DNA of 64,000 nt from Patiria miniata (Eukaryota > Echinodermata > Asteroidea > Valvatida > Asterinidae). The DNA lies in NCBI RefSeq assembly GCF_015706575.1, contig NW_024037075.1:13329746-13393745 (forward strand). The letters are read 5' to 3'. This document shows positions 44,768 to 55,907 of the stretch, piece after piece; within the stretch, counting starts at the first letter, position 1, and the number at the start of each line of letters is the position of its first letter. The notes below the pieces were generated by a model. The model was not told where the DNA came from. It did not search any database and saw nothing but the letters and a program-made list of their open reading frames with translations. A program made the translations under genes and the position numbers.

Positions 44768-45192
44768 CCCTAAAAGGGCCGGGGGGGGGGTGGAATCCAA
44801 CCCCCCCCCCCTCGACTTTTTGCACGATAGCCTTTAAAAAAAATGTTCTCGCAACCCAAGCTGTTATGACTTTTTAGCCTCGAGCCTTACGCATCTTTTG
44901 ACACCAAAAATATAAAAATTGGACCAGGGGTTGTCGCGCCGCGAAAAATTTCCCGCGCTATGTGCCGTGAAAACTGAATTTTGCCATATACGTCGTGTAC
45001 ACAGACCAGAATTAACATTTATACATATGAATAATTAATTAGCGATAATTCCAAACCAGGAAGTGTTGCTCCATGCATGTACCGAGTTTCAAAATTTTTC
45101 GTCACTCGATGGCCGAGAACTTGGGGGGGGGGGGGGGGGGGAATCAGCCCCACTGGCTGAGAGATGGTCAAAATAACCAGGCCCTTTTAGGG
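44768..45192. mobile_element. piggyBac-type MITE with TTAA target duplication
   Basis: Ends CCCTAAAAGGGCC and GGCCCTTTTAGGG are inverted repeats, each abutting TTAA (44764-44767, 45193-45196). TTAA plus CCC...GGG ends are the piggyBac pattern. The interior has G/C homopolymer runs and no transposase. A left-truncated copy lies at 61940-62055 in unit 3. Confidence 0.85.
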
Positions 45193-45365
45193 TTAAGAAA
45201 TGATGATCCTACACCATCGGCTCCCCTTAATTTCTTGTTTGTTTACGATTTGCGTAGTTATTCTTATGAAGAATCGAGACGGCGTAAAGAAATTACCCAT
45301 TAAAGAAAGAAAAAAACTGCTAGTGACATAAAGAATTCTATCAAAAAACCCTTGGCAAGCAAGCT

Positions 45366-45425
45366 TATGGGACTCGAACCCACGACCTCCTGCTATTCAA
45401 CCGCTGGATTCTCCAACTTGAGGAA
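45366..45425 (-). repeat. tRNA-derived SINE-like fragment, unit 2
   Basis: Minus strand CAAGTTGGAGAATCC, AGCAGGAGGTC and T-arm GTGGGTTCGAGTCCCA. The T-stem is intact on one side only, owing to the shorter 3' flank. Confidence 0.6.
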
Positions 45426-45517
45426 TTGAAATCTGCGTCTTAAAACTGTTCTCTGTCTTTAATTTGCGGCTGGATTTGTTGGTGAAAGCAATTGAATTGC
45501 ATTGTATCAATATCATA

Positions 45518-45967
45518 CACTTAACCAAAAAAGAAAGTCCCCCCCCTTCCAATACTTTTTGGTCGAACTCAAAAACTACTGACCTCACACTCAAATAACA
45601 ACTAATCAGTAAAGAAATTCCTTAGCAATCCAGCCATACTCTTTTTTTTGGCTCAAAACAGTGATAATGTGTACGACATGATGCAATTTATGACAAATGA
45701 TACCGAAAACAGTTGCACTTTTGTACACGTGCAAGTTGTGGTTCACACTCACCTTGCACCTATACAAAAGTGCAACGTTTGTGCGGTAGCATTTGTCATA
45801 AATTGCATAATTGTGTACCCATTATCACTGTTTTGGCCAAACAAAGAGTATGGCTGGATTGCTAAGGAATTTCTGTACTGATTAGTTGTAATTTGAGCAA
45901 GATGTGCTCAGTAGTTTTTGAGTTAGACAACAAAATATTAGGGAGGTCTTTCTTTTTTGGTTGAGTG
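45518..45967. mobile_element. Fully palindromic MITE, TA target duplication
   Basis: ~220-bp arms: CACTTAACCAAAAAAGAAAG at the left faces CTTTCTTTTTTGGTTGAGTG at the right, pairing continuing through CCTTAGCAATCCAGCCATAC to a centre near 45740. TA flanks both ends, and unit 1 has the empty site near 20743 (GATTATAGTTTCTC). Likely mariner-derived. Copy at 62565-63008. Confidence 0.85.
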
Positions 45968-45969
45968 TA

Positions 45970-47093
45970 GTTCCTCATAATGCGGGTATTACAAATATGT
46001 CACTAGATATGCATTTGCTGTATACCAAGCTGTTGAGGTCAATATACACCTACCTGTTGACTAAAGGCTCAAAAGTGAATTAAGTTGCATTGAATAGATG
46101 CTGAGCTAAAAATAGCACTTGTGAACTCATGAAATCACGTCATTTGAAAAGAAAGGTCACCCATTGACCCGTCAACTTTGTAGATCTTTGCATGACAGCA
46201 GACCACACAAAACTTTCCATTGTTGTCTCCAGGCTAGCTGTTGACAAGAAAACATTTTGGGAAAACCCAGATGTACACAATTTCTGGAGGCCTGCTGGGA
46301 CAAATGTGGTTTATGTATTTGTATCGATGCGCGGGGGTTTCCAGGATAAAAAAAAAATGCCTTTATTTTTTAATTAAGATATTCTCCAGACGTATTAGGA
46401 CAAATATGGATAGTGCAATGTTTTGTTTTATATTGGATGCAAACTGCTTGCATGTGACAGAATTTCAAAGCACTTGTGAATCATGACCTTGCAACTTTTG
46501 TAAAGTTTGAGTCAATGCCAAATATGGAGGTTTATTGAGGGATTAATTTGCATAATATAGTTCCGTCAAGTGGTCATGGGATTGTTGGGTGTGGCAGCTT
46601 CATGTACAGGGCTGTAATGCTTGCTCTGAATCAACCTGCTACGAACTCGACTGTAAGTTTTGCCAGAACAATGGTTCATTTCTTTTTGTTTTGGGGTTCT
46701 TATTTTGGTTTCATGGATTGTATTAAAATTTAAATGTCAGGTGTAACCCTAAACCCCTTGAGTGATTTACTAGGAACCTACCTCACTCTTGCAAATTCTA
46801 ACACTATATGGCAAACTCTGGACCCAAACTGTTGGACTCTGATTATGGTGGTATGACTATACACCCCATGTAAAGCATTTACTAGTGCAGTACTCACTCC
46901 AACAGACTCCAACAAATCCTGCTGTAGGAATTTGACTGGACGGGGATTGTTAGGGTTAAGAAGTTTTTCAGTCGCAGTTTACTGATCTCACTGACTGATA
47001 GTCAACTGTGAATTATTCTGGTGCAGTTTCTAACTTTCCAATTCCAACTCACTGGCACACCATTAAAATAAAAGGTTGTGTTGTTTCCTTTAA
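45970..47093. other. Noncoding unit sequence, upstream of gene 3
   Basis: Nearly identical to 63011-64000 (to the window end) and a diverged match to 20770-22980. The open frames at 46192 and 46241 are conserved only at DNA level and overlap in different frames; I do not call a gene. It contains presumed distal 5' flank of gene 3. Confidence 0.5.
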
Positions 47094-47607
47094 AGGGAAT
47101 ATACATCATTTGCTTTTGCTGTAATTTTCAGAAATGGATGGAATTGGGGGGTTGGAAATATAAAGCAAATATAGTTGCACTGACTTTTTGGAGGTTTTGG
47201 GTTCGAAAATGCTATAAAAACCAAGAAAAACGATCATTTTCCTGTAGTCTGGTTCCCTGACTCCATATAAGAAGAAACAGAGCAGTTTACATACATTGGG
47301 GAATTGTAAGGTCAGGGAACCAGTCTAGCTGGCTCGTACCCGTTCATAGGTTTGTAATCGATTGCAAACAAGTGCAATGGTCAATTGGGGCCAGTATTTG
47401 AAAAAAAGCCAGTTGTTTCCAACGCTGATCGGCCGATCAGCGTTGGAAATTGATACAAAAATACCACTTTTCTTGAAAATGACAGTATACCAGGTGCCAT
47501 AATTTTACAGGATGCTTCAGGCTGTCATTTACCAACATCCTATTAAGGTATTTCGCAAAAACTTGGTAGTTTTTTTTTTCGATGTTTGCAAATGTTGTAT
47601 ATTCCCT
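47094..47607. mobile_element. TTAA-flanked MITE (514 bp) with central palindrome
   Basis: Ends AGGGAATATACATCATTTGC and GCAAATGTTGTATATTCCCT are inverted repeats, abutting TTAA on both sides (47090-47093, 47608-47611). TTAA duplication points to a Kolobok- or piggyBac-type source. The centre holds the perfect palindrome at 47419-47446. Copies: about 38200-38706 (left end lost) and 59425-60714 (with a solo LTR inside). Confidence 0.85.
47419..47446. repeat. Perfect 28-bp palindrome in TTAA MITE
   Basis: CCAACGCTGATCGG followed by its exact complement CCGATCAGCGTTGG, extendable by TTT/AAA on the outside. Relative to 38521-38548 two base pairs changed on both arms together. Confidence 0.9.
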
Positions 47608-47734
47608 TTAATTTCATACCACATTTGAGCTTGTGATTCATGTAGTTCTAAAGATTTCATAAATTTCCCACGGTCAGCCATGTCCACTTCCGCGTGGAAT
47701 TTCCCTCTAGTCTTTATTCCAAACATAAATGGCA

Positions 47735-47859
47735 TTGTAGGTACAAGTTTTCATGCTAAAGAATGAGATTGAAGCTGGAATGAAGACAAGTGTGTTACAA
47801 CATTTCATTTATCATTGACAAACAGGACTTCCATTTGTGGCTGGGTGATCCAAAGTACC
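47735..47859 (+). promoter_or_regulatory. Conserved 5'UTR-like block of gene 3
   Basis: Closely matches 23285-23408 before the gene 2 start exon, including ATTTATCATTGACAAACAGG and the ACCATGG start context. An in-frame TGA precedes the ATG and no earlier in-frame ATG occurs. No clear core promoter seen. Confidence 0.4.
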
Positions 47860-47950
47860 ATGGCTGCTCAATCTGAAGCAGCCTGCCAGACTGATGTCCC
47901 TACCACGATGCAACAGGAGGCACAGGTACCCACCCCCTCAGCTGCAACAG
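47860..47950 (+). CDS. NLR gene 3, start exon
   Basis: ATG in strong context (ACCATGG). Encodes MAAQSEAACQTDVPTTMQQE plus ten residues and leaves in phase 1 at CAACAG|GTGAGT. One codon shorter than the gene 2 exon: MGRAQSKVARQ has become MAAQSEAACQ, so the Gly2 needed for any N-myristoylation is gone. From QTDVP onward the two differ at only two or three residues. It joins in frame to the exon at 48627. Confidence 0.7.
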
Positions 47951-48116
47951 GTGAGTACATTTAGTAGCTAGATCATTTGCATGGGGTCAATGAGGGAGGG
48001 AGGAGTATTAACTCCCCCTCTCCACTCAACTCACACATTTACACACTCCCCAAGATTTTTTTTGAAGTTGCAGGTTTCAACTTTGGACAATCAGATTTCT
48101 CTATATATCTTCTTTA

Positions 48117-48556
48117 AAGGTAGAGTAGATCAGTTGCAGCTATCCAAAAAGTAACTGACCAAATTATTTTTTGAAAGCTTACTTTGGTTTAAAGATAGTA
48201 ATTCGACAAAGAAGACAATAAAAGAAGGTCATTACCAAAGATTGGGAATTGACCAATTTTTGGAAATTTCCATTAGTAGTTGGTTTGTAATTGGGTGAAT
48301 CTGTGAATGGGTGCGCGGTTGCTATTATTTGTTGGTTCAGTGCATTCAGGCTTCAGGCTGCAAGCAATTCAAAACAAGACTCTGCAACTTTTGATTTGAA
48401 ATCGAGATCCTCACAAATGATTTTCTCGGAATATACAACATTTACTGAGCTGAAAGTTCAGCAGGTTAGTTGCTAAGCACCCATCTTTAGATTTTGAGGA
48501 CTTTTTTTGCTTCAAAAGAAAGAAATGCAAATATGACAAATGATCTACTCTACCTT
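48117..48556. mobile_element. Intronic MITE with AAGGTAGAGTAGATC ends
   Basis: AAGGTAGAGTAGATCAGTTG at the left faces CAAATGATCTACTCTACCTT at the right. Lies in intron 1 of gene 3. The gene 2 copy (ends at 23667 and 28138) is blown apart by about 4 kb of later insertions. An inverted copy of one end is at 20467-20620. Confidence 0.75.
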
Positions 48557-48626
48557 CCAAAAACGTAAGTACATGAATCATTTTGTCGGTATTCTTTAAA
48601 GGCTGTTTGAATTCTTCTGATTGTAG

Positions 48627-48740
48627 ATTCCCCACAACGAACTGGAGCCATCGGAAACATGGGCACAGTCAGCGGTAGAAACAATCCTACCATTGTTGGT
48701 TCAAGTGTCAACTTCTACAGCTCGCCGTCGGATGGAGCAG
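48627..48740 (+). CDS. NLR gene 3, second coding exon (possible beta-arch motif)
   Basis: A 114-bp symmetric phase 1-1 exon between acceptor GATTGTAG and donor GCAG|GTAAAT. It encodes 38 residues including GAIGNMGTVSGRNNPTIVG and SSVNFYSSPSDGA. The stretch is rich in Gly, Asn, Ser and Thr alternating with beta-branched residues, reminiscent of short amyloid signalling motifs at the N-terminus of some fungal and animal NLRs (HET-s-like or RHIM-like). The RHIM core Gln is absent, so this is only a resemblance. It joins in frame to the NACHT exon (SPSDGA-G-VNPQ). The exon has been lost from gene 2. Confidence 0.6.
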
Positions 48741-49680
48741 GTAAATATGATCTTGTTCGTTACCATAATTGATATCTTGGATCAGATGTCAATGTATTTT
48801 TTTGTAGGGGAGGGGGATGGAGATGATATACTACACAGACGTGGACACAAAAGACGGATTGCCAATTCCATGAAAGAGTCTACATTTTTTTGTTGCTACG
48901 ATATAAACCAGTTTGTAATAAGATATGGTGACGACATTAGTAGTCTTGTAATGTGTTCTTTATATACCCACACCAAATGGCACCCCGTATTGTGTGAGTC
49001 ACATGTGGGAAAAATGGAATCAAGTTTGGAGGCCTCCAAATGCAGTTACCAGTTTTTTTGTCTGAATTAATTGTTGTAAGTGTAAAAAAAACAATGTGTA
49101 AATACTATTAAACAACATCTGAGAAGTTTGTGTCCAACAGATGGTACAAAAGGTGCATTTGATTATTTTTTGGGGGAGGGGGGCAAATTTATTTTTTACA
49201 CTGCCTTACTAACGAACTGTAAATCCCAAGTCACCATTTCTTTTACATGTTTGCCTCAGTAGAGGAAGACTATTCAATCGTTTCAGAAACAATGTTAAAC
49301 TGAAATAATACATGTACATTCAATAGTGGGTTTTGCCCTCCACCGACATACATGTATTGTATAAACACTGTATAGACAAATCTGGCGACAGCCATTTACT
49401 GCAGTGTCGAAAAAGGCTTGCGCGAGTTGCGCTCAGGTATGTATACCCACACTTCGGGCTCCTTCGACCAATTGGAATACCAAAATGCGCGCGCGCCTCG
49501 TCTTTAAGAACGCGAGCTGCATGCGCGTGAGCGTGACACCACCGCAGTAAAAGCTTCTAATTCTGATCACTGGATTCCACTATATACTTAGTGTTGTCTC
49601 GAGTGTTCATGAGAAAAAATCACTTTCGTGGGACTCGAACCTATGACCTCATATACTTGTTTCTTGTTTGACCTCAATAG
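48741..49680 (+). other. Gene 3 intron before the NACHT exon
   Basis: Near-identical to 28650-29573. Contains the CpG-richer block at 49330-49560 and the decayed tRNA T-arm on the minus strand (GGGACTCGAACC, 49630-49641) just before the acceptor (AG at 49679-49680). No further exon that I can support. Confidence 0.55.
49141..49152 (+). other. Possible 12-bp micro-exon of gene 3
   Basis: ATGGTACAAAAG sits between TTTGTGTCCAACAG and GTGCAT. Phase 1 in and out, it would add DGTK in frame between the second exon and the NACHT exon. In gene 2 (29011-29022) the 12 bp and acceptor remain but the donor GT is replaced by CC. The pyrimidine tract is weak; this may be chance. Confidence 0.25.
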
Positions 49681-52223
49681 GAGTAAATCCGCAGAGTCAG
49701 AAACCAGACCAAGAACCAAGAGTGGGGGATCTCAACCAAGAAGTCGGTAACAAGACCAGGGACATTTTGAGGACATGTTACAAGACAACGGGTAGCTATG
49801 TTCAGTTGAACCCTGGGGTTCCTGATGATCAAAGACACATTGTTGGCATTTACACTAAATTGCGGGTTAGAACAAAGAAAGGTACTGCAGAAGAAGAATA
49901 CTCTGACAAAACTGTATATTCCACAGAGTATGAGAAAATATTGAAAGATTGGCCTGAGACTGAGTTCAATCGTGCTATTTTATTTGGCATTGGTGGTGTC
50001 GGGAAGTCAACCATTTTTGACAAGATTGCATATGACTGGGCCGATGAGACATGTGAAATCCTGAAAAGATTCAAGCTTGTCTTTCTTTTAAAGATGTATG
50101 CCCTGTTCCAAGAATCTGATCTTGTTGATTCCATTTTTGATCAACTTTTAGGCGTAAAGTCAGGAGTAGCCAAAGATGAACTTGATCAATATATTCAGGA
50201 CAACTCAAATAAGGTCTTGATACTTTTGGATGGTTTTGATGAAATGAGGACCAAAACACTTGATGTAGCCTCATTCGGCTCTATCCTAAAAGCGCTCAAT
50301 AGAACAGAATACAGGAAGTGTTGCATTTTGGTCTCGACTCGCCCCTCTCATCTTGAGACTCTGATGTCAAAATCACTTGTCCAAAATCCTTGCACACATG
50401 TTGAGGTTCTGGGGTTTACCAAGGAAGATGTTAATGAATACATTCTGAAATTCTATTACGAAGATCCTGATAGTGGCAGTGCACTGATCCTAAACATTGA
50501 AAAATCCAACACGTTGCTCGATTTCTCCACGAATCCAATGCTTCTCCTTCTCATGTGTTTGTTGTGGAGGGAGAAAAAACAACTCCCCGAAACAACTTCA
50601 CGCCTCTTCACTGAGGCAGTTGATTACATGTTCACAAGAAAAGGATATAGCTCCGAAGATGCATCAAAAACAGTGATTGCTATAGGAAAAACTGCACTGA
50701 GTGGATTCTTAAGTGCCGACCAGAATTTCTCATTTCAAAAAGATGAGTTTGAACAAAATGCGCTGGACCTGGCACTGAAAGCAGGCATCCTAACCCAGCA
50801 GAGAGTTATCAAAAACCTCAAATGTCACAACAACATACAATTCATGCACAAGACTATTCAGGAATACTGTGCTGGTAAATACTTGCAAAGTGTACATATG
50901 TCAAACTGGGGATTTGTAAAGCGTACGGTGTACAAAGTTGTTCCATTTGGAGAATTTCAAAACAATTTAAGGCAACTATGTCAGACAATTAAGGGTGTCA
51001 TTTCAAATGATTTTCTTTTGCGTTTTTGTTGTGGTGACAATGAAAAGTGCATGACTGACATTGTTAGATTGCTTGACCGTAAATTCAATTATCGACATAA
51101 GCCCATGTACCAATCAGACGTTATACAATTAATTAGTCAACACTGTTTATTTGAAAGCCAATCCAAAAAGATCCCACAATGTCTAACCAGCGACTCACTC
51201 ATCCCATCAGATATCGAGGTGAATAACTATACTGATGTCCGCATTCTCATATACCTTTTTAAAACAATCTGTAGTTCAGAAGTCCAGGTGCCACAACTGT
51301 CACGCATTGAAACCATTCAGATTGATTCTATGTCTTCGGTCAGTGGTTTAGTCTTCGCCCTGGGTTACATGGAAAACCTCAGGGTTCTGAGGCTCTCCTC
51401 GTGTCCTTTAGTGAAGGGTGAGCTTGAGAAAATCCTGTCATCACTGAAATGCAACTATCTCTTGACCTGGCTTGACATACAGAATTGCAATACATTGGGA
51501 GGTAGAGCTGTAGAATGGGCCCCTCATATCAAACACTTGACAAGCATTAAGAAACTTGGAGTAAAGTGGTGCAAACTTCAGAGCACAGACATTCAACACA
51601 TTGCCTCGGCTGTACATGACATGCCCAAACTGATTGGCTTGAGCCTTGATGGCAGCGAGACATTGGGCGGGTCCACTGACTTGTGGGCCAAGGAATTGCC
51701 AAAAATGATGCACTTAAATAAGCTGGACCTGATCTATTGCCATTTGACACGGTCAGACATTCAACTCATTGCCTCGGCTGTAGGTAACATGCCCAAACTG
51801 ACTGAGTTGAATCTTCATAACAACAGTTTATTGGGTGCATATGCTGGAGATTCGGCCAAGGAATTATCCAAAATGATGCACTTAAATAAGCTGGACCTGG
51901 GCAGTTGCAATTTGACACAGTCAGACATTCCACACATTGCCTTGGCTGTAGGTAACATGCCCAGACTTACTGACTTGAATCTTGGTGTCAACAAATCATT
52001 GGGTGGATGTGCTGCATTGTGGGCCAAGGAATTACCCAAAATGACACACTTAAATAAGCTGAACCTGGGCAATTGCGATTTGACATGGTCAGACATTCCA
52101 CACATTGCCTCGGCTGTAGGTAACATGCCAAGCTTGACTGAGTTGATCCTATATGACAACTATGCATTGGGTAGACGGGATAAGTTACGGTCCTTCTTCC
52201 CATCACTCAGGGTTATATATTAA
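49681..52223 (+). CDS. NACHT-LRR receptor paralog 3, large 3' exon
   Basis: NLR-type STAND receptor. Phase 1 entry at GAGTAAATCC. NACHT motifs: GIGGVGKST near 49986-50012, VLILLDGFDE near 50215-50244, VSTRPSHL, NPMLLLLMCLLW, winged-helix FMHKTIQEYCAGKYL (the usual FTH is FMH here). Only four LRR modules follow, ending FPSLRVIY and TAA. With the exons at 47860 and 48627 it forms a complete-looking three-exon gene of about 915 residues, the only one in the window with all its recognised exons. Closest to gene 2. No transmembrane segment or signal peptide is seen, so a cytosolic location is inferred. Confidence 0.92.
51530..52160 (+). repeat. LRR module array of gene 3 (four modules)
   Basis: Same 168-bp modules, with MMHLNKLDL or MTHLNKLNL starts at about 51707, 51875 and 52043 after the first divergent module. 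Two fewer than gene 1. Confidence 0.85.
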
Positions 52224-52662
52224 TTCTCTCTCACCAAGCCCATTCTAGAATTACATGTACTTGACATAACGTATCAAAATGATAACTTCCCTATAAAAGG
52301 AAATGAAATTTACAAGAAAATCAACAAACTTAGAGTGTCTTATGTTTTAATCCTAAGCAGGACCATTCTCAAAGGCAAATCATGGTAATACATTCTCAGT
52401 TTAGATCATCAGTAGTGTCATCCTGCATGTAAGACAATTAGCTGTTCACCATTGAAAAAAAATACTATGAAATCAGGGACCTGTGCAAATTCCAAAAACA
52501 GATAATGAAAAATGTGTTATTCCAGGATGTCTGCTTGCAATTTAAACATAAACATCATAACACATTCTGGATTCAGATGGTCAGTAGGGTCACACTGCGT
52601 GTAAGATAATCAGCTGTTCACCCTCTACATATGACACTGTAGATTGTCATCAAAGTCAAACT
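52224..52662. other. 3' flank of gene 3
   Basis: Closely matches 32288-32693. Poly(A) signal variant AATGAA near 52303. No gene. Confidence 0.5.
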
Positions 52663-52864
52663 GACACTCTTAAAGTCCAGGGTCAGATATAACCTTGCAT
52701 CCGGAACAGACTGGAACTGACACTCTTCTGGGTCAAAAGAACAATTTTCTTGTCAAATGGCCAGAAAGGTGACCCAAGATAAGTGTTATTTTGACCCGGA
52801 GAATTGTCAGGTCAAATCTGATCTGGATTTGGGTTGAATCTAACGCGTGACTTTTGAGAGTGTC
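52663..52864. mobile_element. MITE with GACACTCTTAAAGTC ends, unit 3
   Basis: Unexpanded copy, one 56-bp unit; compare 8122-9827 and 32694-32893. Confidence 0.7.
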
Positions 52865-53766
52865 TATGATTTGCTGATTGGGTCAAGGAGAATGGACAAG
52901 GAACTGTAGATTCATGCTAACAATAGACGGGGCGCATCTGGCACAAATCTACAGTTCCAAGTCTGTTCTCCAACTTTAATTTCTTAAAACATTAGTTTAT
53001 GCAAATAAGATCTCTGATTTACCAATCTCCATGTTTGTGAATACATGTAAGTGTTAGATTCCACATCTGGAAACTCTTTATAAAGTGGCAAACAGAATTA
53101 CTGTAGACTTCAGATCTTTATGCGTGTGCACGTAAACATCACTAATTTAAAAACCCAGTTTTTCATGATATGGTATTTGTTGATTTCTGAGGCTGTATGG
53201 GTGGTTTGGTCCATTTCCAAGTTGAGACTTGTTGTCCTGACAACAGTTGTATTGATGTATCACGTTTAAACAATGAGTAGTTTAAACAGTGAGAAGTTAT
53301 GCGATTATTCCAAGATGGAAAACACATGTATATTTTGTAAATAAAAGTATATTTTTGGAGACTCATTGGCCAAGTGGCTTAATTGTGCCTGTATAACGGT
53401 TCAAAAAATTAAGTATTACCCCGAGTAGTTTTGGAATTATTCCAACCACCAATGAGTGACTTTTTTGTAAATAAATTAATTTATGAAGAATGTTTATGTT
53501 ATATTTTGTTTATTAGGCTGCCTGAATATTATTGTACTTATGTCAGATATTTAATAGAGTAGCTTGGGATTATTCCAACCACAAATCAGTGACTTTTTTA
53601 AAATATTTTTTTTTCAGAAGTTTTATTATTATATTTTGTATAAACATTGGTGCAAAGGTTGGTGGGAAGATCAGTTTCAAACACTGCAAAAAGATGAAGG
53701 AATAACTGATTTGACACAGCATTGAGGGGAGGGGGGTTAACTACTAAAGGAAATATGATATATTTA

Positions 53767-53797
<31 letters not shown>

Positions 53798-55572
53798 TTC
53801 TAAATCAATCACGATCAACCACGAGTCTGACCTGCTAGGTGCATTGTCATTTTTTTCATATTTTTTTTATATATAATTAAAAAAACCAATAATCTGAAAT
53901 GTTTGGATGTTAATGAAGTGTGGTGTCAAATTCACTTTCTATGCTTTGCAGTGGCTGAAAATGTTGAAAGTTTCTCTTTATTTGCATACTTTTTAATTAA
54001 TAGACTAGTTTTGCATTTATATCTGTAATCACATATTAAAAGGCCTAGTACTCTTAAGCATAACTAGAAAAACTTTCTTTTTTTGCAAGTAGGGCAAGTC
54101 CAAGAAAAGGTCCCCTTGTGGTCCCATACGTAGCGTACCATGTCTTCTTCATCACAAAGAATAACAAAAATGTGTGTGGGTACAGTTTTCTCCTTTCAGA
54201 CGCCCAACAGAATACATTAAGAAACGCACTGATCTATTTGCTTTTTAGAGGGTTAAACTTTCCTGGGACGTAGAGTGTGTGAATTCTTGGACTTGCCAAG
54301 TTATAACCTGATGGAGTAGACATATGGATTGCATTCAGGTTCCATATTAAAATACATATGTTAGTATCTCACAATTGTTTCTCGTGTGATCATTTTGTGT
54401 CAGTCACTTTCTGTTGTATTGCATTTTACCTTAAGATGAGTATGTGAGGAAGAGTGTATAGTGTGTGACTTTCTGGTTTGCTCAGAATTGAATGGTTCAA
54501 ACCCACCATCATCCCTGTCGTCTTTTACGGATATTCAATCAAACACAATCCAGCCCATGTGTTTATCTGATACTCGATTACCGTATTATCTGTAAATTCA
54601 CAGCCCAACTTCAATGAAGATGGGTCATAGTTTGTTTCCTTCAACAACCTTGTTTTGTTTCTACACTTTCTTTTTGACTTTTACATGTTGGACCGAAATG
54701 GTTGAAAAAAAAGTACCTTCATTGTAGGTATCTCTCCAATATTTATTTTGAGGATGCCCCCCCCCCCCCAAAAAAAGTCACCCACCAACAAAGGGAAAAT
54801 ATGAACAAAGAATGAACTTAATAACCATTATTAAGGGAATAAATATGTGCTTAGCTGGTTTTAAACGAGTACCGTTGTGTTAAAAACCTGGTTGCCAATT
54901 CGGCTCAGGCCAGCCGGATTTAAACATACTTTGTTTCATACCTGCCAAGCACATTATTTATTCCCATTCATAAATAACTTTTGGTCAAAAAGTCATAAGA
55001 ATTCAAAAATTCACAAATGTCCAACTATTTTGTTTAGCAAATTACTTCGTGTTTAGATAAACACCCCCCTGGCCATGTCTGTGTACTTGCTTCGTCCACG
55101 CAGTGCTCAGAATCTCCTATGGAAATTGGCGTGCACGCTGCGCATACTAGGTGATGTGGTGCAGAACACAGGAATTGGGTTAACTGATGTGTTGTCAGTA
55201 GCTTAAACCACCCACATGACATTTCTCGACCAATAGGCTTTATTCATGAGTTGGCCATATTAAATTGAAAGTGAGGTCAAATCCATTTTTTTTAACTTGC
55301 GAACAGAAATGAAAGCAATGACTTAAAGTAAATCACAAATTATTAGTCTGCTCTGATGAATAATTTAAAATTTGTGATTAAACAGGTCCTAATGTTAAAA
55401 GCCACATTAAAAAAAAACAATTGAAAGTGATAGTCTTTCACCATCCCATTCCACAATGTACAATTGATTAAAACACATTCAGGGAACAATCAAAGTGGTC
55501 TTCTTGTAAAGAAGGTCTGTAGCCTAGGAAAGGGTGAACTGTCTCAGGTATTTTAGGCCCCCCCAAAAATAT
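52865..55572. other. Noncoding unit 3 sequence
   Basis: Diverged counterpart of 9828-15500 in unit 1 without the GGTCACTCC transposon (empty site near 53640) and without the TA-flanked MITE (empty site near 54625). Holds a (TA)n run at 53759-53790, and at 54720-55260 a decayed relative of the bipartite element (AAGGGAATAAATATGTGC and ATTTATTCCCATTCATAAAT). No gene. Confidence 0.55.
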
Positions 55573-55907
55573 TCGGTCTCTGGTCAGACTAAAGTTCCGG
55601 AATTGACGCGGCCACGCGGCTTTTTTTTTTCCGCTTTTTTTTTTCTTCAAGCTTGGATTGTACAGACAAGGTGGGGTACTATTTTGCTTTTTTGGTGTCC
55701 TCATGTACATCTGTGTCCTCCATAATTTGCCTTGGTGCTTTCGATCATTTGCCTTGGTGCAATTTCCCATTCCTTGGTGCTCTTTGGTAAAAAAAAATTG
55801 AGGAGGTGCGGAAATAGAGGGCGCTGTTGGAGCTACCGCGGAACATTTTTGGAAAAAAAAATCGACTTGCATGATTAAAATCGACGCGCGCTGACCAGAG
55901 ACCGACT
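55573..55907. mobile_element. MITE with 15-bp perfect inverted ends
   Basis: TCGGTCTCTGGTCAG at the left and CTGACCAGAGACCGA at the right, each followed inward by GACGCGCG-like sequence. About 335 bp; unit 3 only. The 134-codon minus-strand frame over it is lysine/poly-T-derived and not a gene. Confidence 0.7.

Larger units (their letters stand above)
23409..47859. repeat. Tandem segmental duplication, unit 2
   Basis: From the gene 2 start exon to the gene 3 start exon, 24.45 kb. Its NACHT exon lies 24.7 kb after that of unit 1 and 20.1 kb before that of unit 3; the differences are due to insertions. Unit 2 alone carries the Ty3/gypsy element and the ~4-kb compound insertion in intron 1 (23883-27908). 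Confidence 0.85.

Noticed and set aside
45648-45881. Frames on both strands at 45648-45881 and 62649-62906
   Set aside because: Produced by the fully palindromic MITE, which reads alike on both strands.
55468-55872. 134-codon minus-strand frame
   Set aside because: Overlaps a 335-bp MITE with homopolymer tracts; absent from units 1 and 2.
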